A DNA stretch of 64,000 nucleotides from Prevotella sp. UBA1705 (lineage in GTDB: Bacteria > Bacteroidota > Bacteroidia > Bacteroidales > Bacteroidaceae): the NCBI GenBank assembly GCA_002317385.1, contig DCJH01000002.1, forward strand, positions 1-64,000, in the 5' to 3' direction. Of this stretch, positions 52,447 to 60,860 are shown piece after piece. The position numbers and the translations under genes are program-made. Below the pieces are notes generated by a model. It ran no database searches. It was not told the origin of the DNA and saw nothing but the letters and a program-made list of their open reading frames with translations. Positions within the stretch are counted from its first letter, which is position 1; every line of letters starts with the position of its first letter.

Positions 52447-52486
52447 TTGATGCTGTTGCGGCATCAATGTTTATTACATATATTTG
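52447..52486 (+). promoter_or_regulatory. GH97 promoter with overlapping TTGATGC palindrome (candidate operator)
   Basis: TATATTTG (52479-52486) is the -7 box; TTG at 52456-52458 is near -33. That TTG lies inside TTGATGC-7 bases-GCATCAA (52447-52467), a perfect inverted repeat well placed for an activator or repressor of the starch operon. Confidence 0.6.
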
Positions 52487-52519
52487 CAATGCTAACGACA
52501 ACTAAAAGCCTGTAAATAT

Positions 52520-54496
52520 ATGAGACATTTCGTATGGATGTTATCCGTATGCCTGTTCAGCATACTACCTCTTTCGGCCCGCAACCTGGAGAAAATCAGT
52601 TCTCCCGACCGTCAGCTTACGGTGGGATTCCAGGTGAAGGACGGCATACCTTATTATGATGTAACATGGCATGGGCACAGCATTCTGCAGCCCTCGCGCA
52701 TGGGTTTCCAGTTGGCCGACGGACAGCTGGATGCCGATTTCAAGGTGGTGGACACGCAGCGACGTGCCTACGACGACACCTGGGCTGAGGTTTGGGGCGA
52801 AGAAGACTCCGTGCGCAACAACTACAGGGAGCTCACGGTAAGCCTTGTGCAGCGCCGCGGAATACGTCGACGCATGGACATTGTGTTTCGCGTGTTCAAC
52901 GATGGCATCGGATTCCGCTACGTCATCCCCCGTCAGAAGGGTCTCGGCAAGCTCGCCGTAACAGACGAGAAGACCGAGTTTGCCTTCACCCACGACGCTC
53001 CGGGCTGGTCTATCCCGGCCAACCATGCCGACTATTTCGAGGGCATCTACACCCGTTCGCTGCTCAGCACGAAAGACACGGTGGTGACCCCGTTCACCGT
53101 GGAGTATGAGCCGGGCGTCTTCCTGACCGTTCACGAGGCTGCCCTCACCGACTATGCCAAGCTCAATCTCACCCCGCGCGGCACCCGACTCGTGGCGACC
53201 CTCACTCCGTGGAGCGACGGCACGAAGGTCTATGCCGACGGCACGCTCACCTCTCCATGGCGCACCCTGATCTTCGCCGAGCAACCCGGTGGCCTCATCA
53301 CCAACCGAGTGATGCTCAATCTCAATGAGCCTTGCCGCATCGACGACACCTCATGGATAGAGCCCGGCAAGTATCTGGGCATATGGTGGAGCATCCATAA
53401 GAAGAAGCACACGTGGGAAATGGGGCCACACCACGGCGCCACCACAGCCCATGTGAAGCGCTACATCGACTTCGCTGCGGCCCATGGCTTCCAAGGAGTG
53501 CTCTCCGAGGGATGGAATCCCGGATGGGCCCAGGGCGAGAAGGTGACCTATCTGAAGTCCTATCCTGACTTCGACATCGAGGCTGTGAACCGCTATGCCC
53601 GTGAGAAAGGCGTGAGGTGGATTGGCCACATGGAGTCGTGGGGACAGGCCAAGACCATCGACCAAGAGATGGACTCGGCCTTCGCATGGTTCCACCAGAT
53701 GGACATGAACGCCGTGAAGACTGGATATGTGGGCCATTTCATGGACGGCAAGGAGCTCCCCAATTCGCAGTACGGCATCCGACACTACCGTCGTGTGATA
53801 GAGTGCGCGGCCCGTCACCACATCATGATCGACAATCACGAGCCGGCTATGCCTACCGGTCTGCAGCGCACCTACCCCAACCTGATGACGCAGGAGGGCG
53901 CCCGCGGACAGGAATACAATGCCTGGGACCGCATGGGAGGCAACCCGCCGGAGCACACTGTGACCCTACCGTTCACCCGTGGACTGGCCGGGCCAATCGA
54001 CTTCACGCCCGCCATCTTCAATTTCAGCGAGGTGGTCGAGGGCACACATCCCCATTCCACGCTGGCCAAACAGCTGGGCGAGTTTGTGGTTATCTACAGT
54101 CCGCTGCAGATGGCAGCCGATGAAATCGAGAACTATGAGGGTCAACCGGCCTTCACTTTCATCGAGAGCTGTCCCACAAACTGGAGTCGCACGGTGGTGC
54201 CCAACGGCGAAATCGGGAAGTATATCACCGTATGCCGCAAGGAACGCGGGGGCGACCGGTGGTTCGTTGGCAGCATCACCAATGGCGACGCGCGCCAGAT
54301 TGAGCTTCCGCTCAGCTTCCTCGACCCGAGCCGCAGCTATCGGGCCATAATCTACGAGGACGGACCCGATGCCGACTACGAGACCAATCCCTATGCCATG
54401 AGCATCCGACAGATTCCCGTAGACGCCTCCACCGTGCTCCGACTGAACCTCGCCCGGAGTGGCGGAGCAGCCATCCGCATTGAGTTGGCCCAGTAG
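52520..54496 (+). CDS. Glycoside hydrolase family 97 (SusB-like alpha-glucosidase)
   Basis: Exported alpha-glucosidase (signal peptide about 1-20, ending LPLSARN) trimming starch oligosaccharides in the periplasm. Four glutamates, Glu372 (HMESWG), Glu441 (NHEP), Glu459 (TQEG) and Glu465 (GQE), have exactly the mutual spacing (69, 18, 6) of Glu439, 508, 526 and 532 of B. thetaiotaomicron SusB as I recall them, which form its catalytic and calcium site. This marks it as the inverting, calcium-dependent type. 658 aa. First enzyme of the starch operon; susC follows after 52 bp. Confidence 0.95.
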   Translation: MRHFVWMLSVCLFSILPLSARNLEKISSPDRQLTVGFQVKDGIPYYDVTWHGHSILQPSRMGFQLADGQLDADFKVVDTQRRAYDDTWAEVWGEEDSVRNNYRELTVSLVQRRGIRRRMDIVFRVFNDGIGFRYVIPRQKGLGKLAVTDEKTEFAFTHDAPGWSIPANHADYFEGIYTRSLLSTKDTVVTPFTVEYEPGVFLTVHEAALTDYAKLNLTPRGTRLVATLTPWSDGTKVYADGTLTSPWRTLIFAEQPGGLITNRVMLNLNEPCRIDDTSWIEPGKYLGIWWSIHKKKHTWEMGPHHGATTAHVKRYIDFAAAHGFQGVLSEGWNPGWAQGEKVTYLKSYPDFDIEAVNRYAREKGVRWIGHMESWGQAKTIDQEMDSAFAWFHQMDMNAVKTGYVGHFMDGKELPNSQYGIRHYRRVIECAARHHIMIDNHEPAMPTGLQRTYPNLMTQEGARGQEYNAWDRMGGNPPEHTVTLPFTRGLAGPIDFTPAIFNFSEVVEGTHPHSTLAKQLGEFVVIYSPLQMAADEIENYEGQPAFTFIESCPTNWSRTVVPNGEIGKYITVCRKERGGDRWFVGSITNGDARQIELPLSFLDPSRSYRAIIYEDGPDADYETNPYAMSIRQIPVDASTVLRLNLARSGGAAIRIELAQ

Positions 54497-54548
54497 AAAC
54501 ATTCAAGGAAACAATCCATTACATATACATCAATTAATTCAAGGAAAC

Positions 54549-57488
54549 ATGAAAAGAACAAAAAATCTATTCAAACTTGTGACTATGTTGATCATATTCA
54601 CATCTTTTGCGCTTGACATGTCTGCTCAATCCATTCACGGTACGGTGAAGGACAACACGGGGGAACCGGTTATCGGTGCCACCATCCGTGTGGTCGGCCA
54701 GACTGCCGGAGCGGTAACAGACCTCGATGGAAACTTCTCTATCAATGCCAAGCCGGGCGAGAAGCTCAACTTCTCGTATGTGGGCTACGACTCTCAGGTG
54801 GCTACAGCTCAGGAGGGCATGACCGTCACGCTGAAGGAATCGGCCTCACAGCTCAACGAAGTAGTAGTGGTGGGCTATGGTTCACTGGCTAAGAAGGAAA
54901 TCTCAAGCTCCATCGTGCAGGTGGATAAGTCGCAGTTCAACCAAGGAGCCGTCACCGATCCCATGGCATTGGTGGGCGGCAAGGTGTCGGGCCTCAACGT
55001 GAACGCCACGGCAGATGCCAATCCTAATGCCCTCTCGTCTATCCAGGTACGAGGCGCTGGCTCCCTGCAGGCAGGAAATGGCCCACTGATTGTGATTGAC
55101 GGTATTGCCGGAGGCGACCTCCGCAACATCTCGACGCAGGACGTAGAGTCTATCACTGTGCTCAAGGATGCCGGCTCGGCAGCCATCTATGGCACCCGCG
55201 GCGCCAATGGTGTAATCCTCATCACGACCAAGCATGGGTCGGGAGCACAGGGCGTGGTCAACGTGACCTACGACAGTTGGGTAGCTGCCAACATCGCCAA
55301 GGCAGGCCCCGAGGTGCTCACCACCGATGAGTTCCGTCGCAGCTTGCGTGGCAACGACTATGGCTACGACACCAACTGGTATGACGAGATTACCCGCGAC
55401 GCATCGTATAACGTGAACCAATATCTCTCCATCGACGGCAGTACGAAGAACGGCTACTACGGCGGAAGCATCAATTTCAAGGAAGCTAATGGTCTGGATA
55501 TTGCCAGCGGACGCGAGGAATACGGCGGAAGATTTGTCATAGAGCAGCGCGTTCTGGACAACCATCTGAAGTTCAACTCATCGCTCAGCCTACGCAAGGT
55601 GCATGAAGTATATGGTAACGACGGTATGTTCGACACCGCCCTCACCATGAATCCCACGCTTCCCATCTACAATGATAATGGTGGTTACTATCAGCCCACG
55701 TCGCCAACAGGCGTTTACAACCCCGTGGGCGTGCTCAAGGAGAATATCAGCAACGGCGACCGCATCTACCTCTTGGGCAACGCCGACGTGCAGTGGAACA
55801 TCCTTAATCTGGAGCATCATGCGCTCAACACGTCATTGAGCTATGCCCTGCAGTACAACGATTATAAGAATAACTACTATACTCCCATCGCCTCAAGCCA
55901 GTCTTATTGGAACGGATACAAGGGTGAGGCCAGCATTCAATACCAGAAATGGTGGACTAACCGGCTCGAATGGCTCGTCAACTACACCTGGACCATCCCG
56001 CAGCATCAGGTGAAATTTGTGGCTGGATACTCTTGGGAGCGCAGCTCTTGGGAGCAGGCCGGACTGGCCAACCATGGGTTTATCTACGACTCGCCTACCT
56101 ATCAGGGTATCGGAAGCGGTACCGGATTGAAGGATGGAACGGCTAATCTCTATGGCGGAAGGTCTGAATCGACCCTGATTGGTTTCTTCGGACGAGTGAA
56201 TTACAACTGGCGCGACATGCTGTTTGCATCGGCTTCTATTCGTCATGAGGGCTCTACCAAATTTGGTAAAGACCGCAAATGGGGTAACTTCCCGTCTATC
56301 TCATTGGCTTGGGAAATCGTGAAGACACCCGGAATGGAGTCGCTCGGCACCACGTTCCAGAGCATGAAGCCGAGAGTTTCCTATGGTGTGACCGGCCGTT
56401 CAGACTTCAACGCCTATCAGTCTACTCCGACTTATACGGCCAATGGCGCCTATCTCATGGACGGTGCGTGGGTAACGGGCTATGCTCCATCCTCCAATGC
56501 CAACCCCAAACTGGGCTGGGAGAAGAGCAAAGCCTTCAACATCGGACTCGATTTCGAGGCTCTATCCAGTCATTTGCGTGGCAGCATCGAGTATTTCGAC
56601 CGCCGTTCGGAAGACCTGTTGTATAACTATACCGCTCCACAGCCGCCATATGTGTGGGACAATATCCTCGTGAACGTGGGCACAACCAAGAATACCGGCA
56701 TCGAATTGACGCTGAACTACGACGTCATTGCCAAGCCCGACGTGAAATGGACAACAGGTATCAACTACTCCTACGGTACCACCAAGTTCATCAAACTCTC
56801 CAATACCATCTACAAAGCATCCTATATCGACCTCTACCAGAAGCCAGGAGTGGGTACCAACGAGTACTTCTTCCGTGTTCAGGAAGGTGGTAAGGTAGGC
56901 CAGTTCTGGGGCTATGAGTATGCCGGACACGATGCCAACGGCAACATGTTGGTATACAACAAGAACAACGAAGCTGTGCTCACGACCAATGTCGACGCCT
57001 CCGACAAGCGCTATATCGGCAACGGAGCACCCTCGAACTTCCTCTCATGGAACAACTATTTCCAGTATAAGAACTGGGATTTGAACTTCCTTTTCCGTGG
57101 CGCCTTCGGGTTTAAGATCTTCAATATGCGCAAGTATGGCATGGGATTACAGCTCTGCGGCACCGACAATGTACTGCGTAACGCCTATCTCGACGACAAG
57201 GACGTGAAGAGCGGAGGTGGTGTCATCTCGTCTTACTTCCTCGAAAAGGGTGACTATATGAAGCTCGACAATGTGACATTGGGCTACAACTTCACGCCCA
57301 AGAACCGAAAATTGCTCGAAAGCCTGCGTGTCTACGTAGCAGCCAAGAATCTCTTTACCATCACCGGCTATAGCGGAAACGATCCCTCGGTGGTGTCTCA
57401 GACGGGCATAACTCCTGGAGTAGACGTCACCAGCTCCTACCCCACAGCCACCCAAATCAGCTTGGGCGTAACCGTAAGATTCCATTAA
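54549..57488 (+). CDS. SusC/RagA-family TonB-dependent transporter of the starch locus
   Basis: Imports malto-oligosaccharides with the SusD partner. The frame is open from 54459 but MKRTKNLFKLVTMLIIFTSF at 54549 starts the signal peptide, giving 979 aa. After it: carboxypeptidase-regulatory-like domain (about 30-105; GTVKDNTGEPVIGATIRVVG), the plug starting LNEVVVVGYGSLAKKEISS, then the barrel ending ATQISLGVTVRFH. Unlike the first SusC it has no STN domain, so sigma/anti-sigma control is not expected. The 12-bp word ATTCAAGGAAAC occurs twice just before the start, the second copy serving as ribosome binding region. Confidence 0.96.
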   Translation: MKRTKNLFKLVTMLIIFTSFALDMSAQSIHGTVKDNTGEPVIGATIRVVGQTAGAVTDLDGNFSINAKPGEKLNFSYVGYDSQVATAQEGMTVTLKESASQLNEVVVVGYGSLAKKEISSSIVQVDKSQFNQGAVTDPMALVGGKVSGLNVNATADANPNALSSIQVRGAGSLQAGNGPLIVIDGIAGGDLRNISTQDVESITVLKDAGSAAIYGTRGANGVILITTKHGSGAQGVVNVTYDSWVAANIAKAGPEVLTTDEFRRSLRGNDYGYDTNWYDEITRDASYNVNQYLSIDGSTKNGYYGGSINFKEANGLDIASGREEYGGRFVIEQRVLDNHLKFNSSLSLRKVHEVYGNDGMFDTALTMNPTLPIYNDNGGYYQPTSPTGVYNPVGVLKENISNGDRIYLLGNADVQWNILNLEHHALNTSLSYALQYNDYKNNYYTPIASSQSYWNGYKGEASIQYQKWWTNRLEWLVNYTWTIPQHQVKFVAGYSWERSSWEQAGLANHGFIYDSPTYQGIGSGTGLKDGTANLYGGRSESTLIGFFGRVNYNWRDMLFASASIRHEGSTKFGKDRKWGNFPSISLAWEIVKTPGMESLGTTFQSMKPRVSYGVTGRSDFNAYQSTPTYTANGAYLMDGAWVTGYAPSSNANPKLGWEKSKAFNIGLDFEALSSHLRGSIEYFDRRSEDLLYNYTAPQPPYVWDNILVNVGTTKNTGIELTLNYDVIAKPDVKWTTGINYSYGTTKFIKLSNTIYKASYIDLYQKPGVGTNEYFFRVQEGGKVGQFWGYEYAGHDANGNMLVYNKNNEAVLTTNVDASDKRYIGNGAPSNFLSWNNYFQYKNWDLNFLFRGAFGFKIFNMRKYGMGLQLCGTDNVLRNAYLDDKDVKSGGGVISSYFLEKGDYMKLDNVTLGYNFTPKNRKLLESLRVYVAAKNLFTITGYSGNDPSVVSQTGITPGVDVTSSYPTATQISLGVTVRFH

Positions 57489-57539
57489 TCCATCGGCTAT
57501 TCCTACAGACAACATATCAACTATTAAACAGAACACAAG

Positions 57540-59369
57540 ATGAAGAATATCAATCAATATAGCTTGGCGGCCGCATTGGGACTTGCTCTGGCTTTCTCTT
57601 CATGCACAGACCTTGATGAGAAGGTGTACGATCGTATCGATGCGTCGACGTTTTACCAGAACGAGGCAAGCGTCAAGAGTGCCATTGCCACCATCTACAA
57701 CCAGGCAGGCAACTGCTTTGCCGAGCGATTCTATTTCCTGCAGGAACTCCCTGCCGACCAGATAGCATGGCGCGTGTGGAACGGCGGACAGTGGGGATAT
57801 GACGAAGGAGAGAAGTATGTGCTCTCCACACAGACCTGGACATCGGAGTCTAAGATTATCAAGGACGCCTGGACCAACTGTTGGCCCATGGTGGGACTGG
57901 CCAATAACATCATCAACGACCTGGGGGGCATAGAGCCATCGGCACTGAGCATGACCCAGAACCAGTACGACTCCTACATCGCCGAGGCACGCACGCTCCG
58001 CGCATGGGCCTATTATAATATGTTCGAGATATGGGGAGGTGCCCTCCCACTGAACGTATCGTCGGGCTCTGACATACCCGGAACGGCCGACGCCGACTGG
58101 AATACGAGCTGCAAGAAGATATACGAGTTCATCGCTACGGAGCTCGATGAGAGCGTGAGTGCACTGCCCAAGGAGACCGGCGACAACACAACGCGCAACC
58201 GAGTGAACCAAGGAATGAACCGGATGCTTAAGGCTCGCCTTCTGCTCAACGCCCCCACCTTCATCGGCGAAGACCATTACACCGACTGCGAAGCGCTGAG
58301 CAAGCAGATCATCAACGGCGACTTCGGCACCTATCAGCTGGCCGACGACTACCGCACCATCTACGATTTGAACAACAACACCTGCCCGGAGGTGGTGTTT
58401 GCCTTTGCCTGCGAAGACGGCCAAGGCTCTACCAACGCCTGGACAAACATGCGCAACATGCCCATGCTGGCCTACAACTACGACAAGTATTTCGACGTAA
58501 CTCAGTTCTCGGGCATAGGTGCATGGAACTGCTGCATCGTGGCCCCGTCGCACGACAACTCGGGAAAGGTGCTGGCTACCGGTGGTACCGATACCGGCGG
58601 CAAGAGCTTCATCTACGACTACGGCGACAAGCTCGGTGGCGTGTGGGACCGTCTGGACGACCGCGACGCGAGGAAAGCCAACTTCGTCTACAACTCCGCC
58701 ACTGGCAAATGGACCGGCAACTTCCTCCGTGGAGCCATCAAGGCCGACTATGGCAAGGGAGCCGCACTGCCTGCAGATGCCGACCGCGACGGTCAGAATC
58801 TGGTGTACGTAGACCAGTTGGGCACCTTCCAGAACCTCGGACGCAACCTCGAAACCGTGATGTCGCCACGCTGGGGCGAGACCAATTCGGGCATCCGACT
58901 CATCAAATATCCCATCTACGATGCCGGAGACAAGGGTGGATTCAAGGATATCGACGAGGTGGAGTTCCGCATTGCCGAGGCATATTACAATGTGGCCGAG
59001 TGCGAGATGCGCAAGGGCAACGCCGCCGAAGCCCAGAGTTATGTGAACAAAGTGCGTCAGCGCTACTACTCTTCCAGCAGCTGGAGCGTGGTGAAAGATC
59101 AGCCGGGACCCGGTTTCAGCAGTTTCGACATGGACTGGATGCTCTCCCAGTGGGGCCTGGAGTTCCTCGGAGAAGGCCGCCGTCGCCGCACAGACCTGCG
59201 CCGTTTCGACAAGTTTACGCAGGGACAGTGGTGGTTCTTCGGCCGCGTAAGCGAGGATGGAGTCAACCTTCCGTCCAAGCGCGACAGGAAGTACGAGTGG
59301 TATCCCTTGCCTGAGTCGGCCCTTTCGGTCAATCCCGGACTCATTCAAAACCCCAGTTACACCAAATAA
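57540..59369 (+). CDS. SusD/RagB-family starch-binding outer membrane lipoprotein
   Basis: 609 aa with lipoprotein signal ending at Cys22 (ALAFSSC). SusD-like helices with LRAWAYYNMFEIWGGALPLN and late EFLGEGRRRRTDLRRFDKF, closing with YPLPESALSVNPGLIQNP. It follows susC after 51 bp and precedes the starch-binding lipoprotein by 9 bp. Sequence context (GH97, GH13, starch-binding modules) makes starch or glycogen the likely ligand. Confidence 0.95.
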   Translation: MKNINQYSLAAALGLALAFSSCTDLDEKVYDRIDASTFYQNEASVKSAIATIYNQAGNCFAERFYFLQELPADQIAWRVWNGGQWGYDEGEKYVLSTQTWTSESKIIKDAWTNCWPMVGLANNIINDLGGIEPSALSMTQNQYDSYIAEARTLRAWAYYNMFEIWGGALPLNVSSGSDIPGTADADWNTSCKKIYEFIATELDESVSALPKETGDNTTRNRVNQGMNRMLKARLLLNAPTFIGEDHYTDCEALSKQIINGDFGTYQLADDYRTIYDLNNNTCPEVVFAFACEDGQGSTNAWTNMRNMPMLAYNYDKYFDVTQFSGIGAWNCCIVAPSHDNSGKVLATGGTDTGGKSFIYDYGDKLGGVWDRLDDRDARKANFVYNSATGKWTGNFLRGAIKADYGKGAALPADADRDGQNLVYVDQLGTFQNLGRNLETVMSPRWGETNSGIRLIKYPIYDAGDKGGFKDIDEVEFRIAEAYYNVAECEMRKGNAAEAQSYVNKVRQRYYSSSSWSVVKDQPGPGFSSFDMDWMLSQWGLEFLGEGRRRRTDLRRFDKFTQGQWWFFGRVSEDGVNLPSKRDRKYEWYPLPESALSVNPGLIQNPSYTK

Positions 59370-59378
59370 TAAACGACT

Positions 59379-60848
59379 ATGATTATGAAAAAAATAGTAT
59401 ATGCCATTACGCTGCTTGCTTCTCTGCTTGGCATCATGAGTAGTTGCAGCAACACCGAGGACATTCTGTTCGACCATGAGCAGCCCGCCTTCCCCATCCA
59501 GGCAGACAAAATACTCCTCGAAGCCATCATGCCGTCGTCTACCACAGCCGAGGAAGATGTCTACATCGTAGGCGCTTTCAATGGCCTCGACGACCAGTCG
59601 GTCATCGGCAACGCCGACTACAAGCTGATGGTAGCCGATAGTATAGCCGGCAAACGGGGCATCTATCTCGACCCCTCCAAGTTTGTCGGAGGCAAGACGC
59701 TGGCCGACGGCTACCACTTCGTGTCGTCTACGCAGCGCAATGAGGTGACCGCCTTAGGCGACACCGTGGTGAGAAGCGAGAGCCCCGCCGTGGGCACGCG
59801 CACCAATATGTATGTGTCTAAGTGGGCAGCCTACTTCGATCCCGCTCCCACAGAGCCCACCCACGACGGCTATGTAGTCTATGTGGACAACCAGACCACA
59901 TGGGGCGACGCCATCACCATGTATATGTGGGGCGACGTGAACGACCTCAACGGCGGATGGCCCGGCATGAAACCCACCGGCAAGGAGACCAAGAACGGGG
60001 TGAACTACACCTACTTCGACATGGGCACAGCCAACAACGGCCTGACCGAGCACCTCATCTTCAGCAACAATGGAGCCTCACAGCTCAACGATTTTGCCTA
60101 TACCATCGACCACGACCTCTACCTCAAGGTGACCGACGCCGGCGTGGAAGAGATCACCAACGAGCCTAAGCACGACGGCTATGCGGTGTTTGTGGACAAC
60201 CAGACCAGCTGGGGCGACGCCATCACCCTGTACATGTGGGGCGATGTGAACGACCTCAACGGCGGATGGCCTGGCATGAAACCCACCGGCACGCAGACCA
60301 AGGACGGCGTGGTCTACACCTATTTTGATATGGGCGAAGCCAACACCGGCCTGAACGAACACCTCATCTTCAGCAACAGCGGAGCCTCGCAGCTCAACGA
60401 TTTTGCCTATACCATCGACCACGACGTCTACCTGAAGGTGACCGACAGTGGTGTGGAGGAAATCAAGCAGGGCGGCGACGACAGCGGCAACACGCCGCCG
60501 AGCACCTACAAGCTCTATATTGACAACCAGACCGGATGGGCTGCCTCGGCCCTCTATGTCTGGGGCGATGCCGAGCTGTTCGGCACCTGGCCGGGCGCCC
60601 AGCCCAAGACCACGGAGACCGTGGGCGGCGTGACCTACCAGGTGTGGGAGATTGGAAACGACAACGCCACCTACCATCCCATCCTCAACAACAACGGAGG
60701 CGGCAGTCAGACAGACTGTCCCACGGCCATCACGGCCTCGCGCGACTACTACTATCAGGTAACCGCCACCGGGTGGACAGAGGTCACTCCGCCGAGCGCC
60801 AAGCGCAGCTCGCTGCTCTATCGTGCATCAATCCACTCAAGACGTTAA
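59379..60848 (+). CDS. Surface lipoprotein with three tandem starch-binding modules (SusE/SusF-like position)
   Basis: 489 aa; lipoprotein signal ends at Cys23 (GIMSSC). A start at 59385 (MKKIVYA) is equally possible. An N-terminal region (about 40-155) leads to three modules of CBM26-like pattern: about 162-264 (YVDNQTTWGDAITMYMWGD), about 265-365 (FVDNQTSWGDAITLYMWGD) and about 380-470 (YIDNQTGWAASALYVWGD). Each has the W...W-G-D...W-P-G spacing of starch-binding aromatic platforms. Modules 1 and 2 are nearly identical, also in DNA. It takes the place of SusE/SusF in the operon; amylase follows after 12 bp. Confidence 0.88.
   Translation: MIMKKIVYAITLLASLLGIMSSCSNTEDILFDHEQPAFPIQADKILLEAIMPSSTTAEEDVYIVGAFNGLDDQSVIGNADYKLMVADSIAGKRGIYLDPSKFVGGKTLADGYHFVSSTQRNEVTALGDTVVRSESPAVGTRTNMYVSKWAAYFDPAPTEPTHDGYVVYVDNQTTWGDAITMYMWGDVNDLNGGWPGMKPTGKETKNGVNYTYFDMGTANNGLTEHLIFSNNGASQLNDFAYTIDHDLYLKVTDAGVEEITNEPKHDGYAVFVDNQTSWGDAITLYMWGDVNDLNGGWPGMKPTGTQTKDGVVYTYFDMGEANTGLNEHLIFSNSGASQLNDFAYTIDHDVYLKVTDSGVEEIKQGGDDSGNTPPSTYKLYIDNQTGWAASALYVWGDAELFGTWPGAQPKTTETVGGVTYQVWEIGNDNATYHPILNNNGGGSQTDCPTAITASRDYYYQVTATGWTEVTPPSAKRSSLLYRASIHSRR
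59862..60473 (+). repeat. 309-bp tandem duplication inside the starch-binding lipoprotein gene
   Basis: The unit 59862-60170 (103 codons) is repeated from 60171 with long stretches of identical bases, for example GGGGCGACGCCATCACC and AACGACCTCAACGGCGGATG, and in-frame junctions. The high DNA identity suggests a recent duplication or ongoing gene conversion. Confidence 0.9.
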
Positions 60849-60860
60849 TCCCCTTGTAAG

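Noticed and set aside
57600..59717. 705-codon open frame antisense to the second susD
   Set aside because: It lies wholly on the reverse strand of susD and the start of the lipoprotein gene, shows no signal peptide or domain, and is explained by the codon bias of the GC-rich genes.
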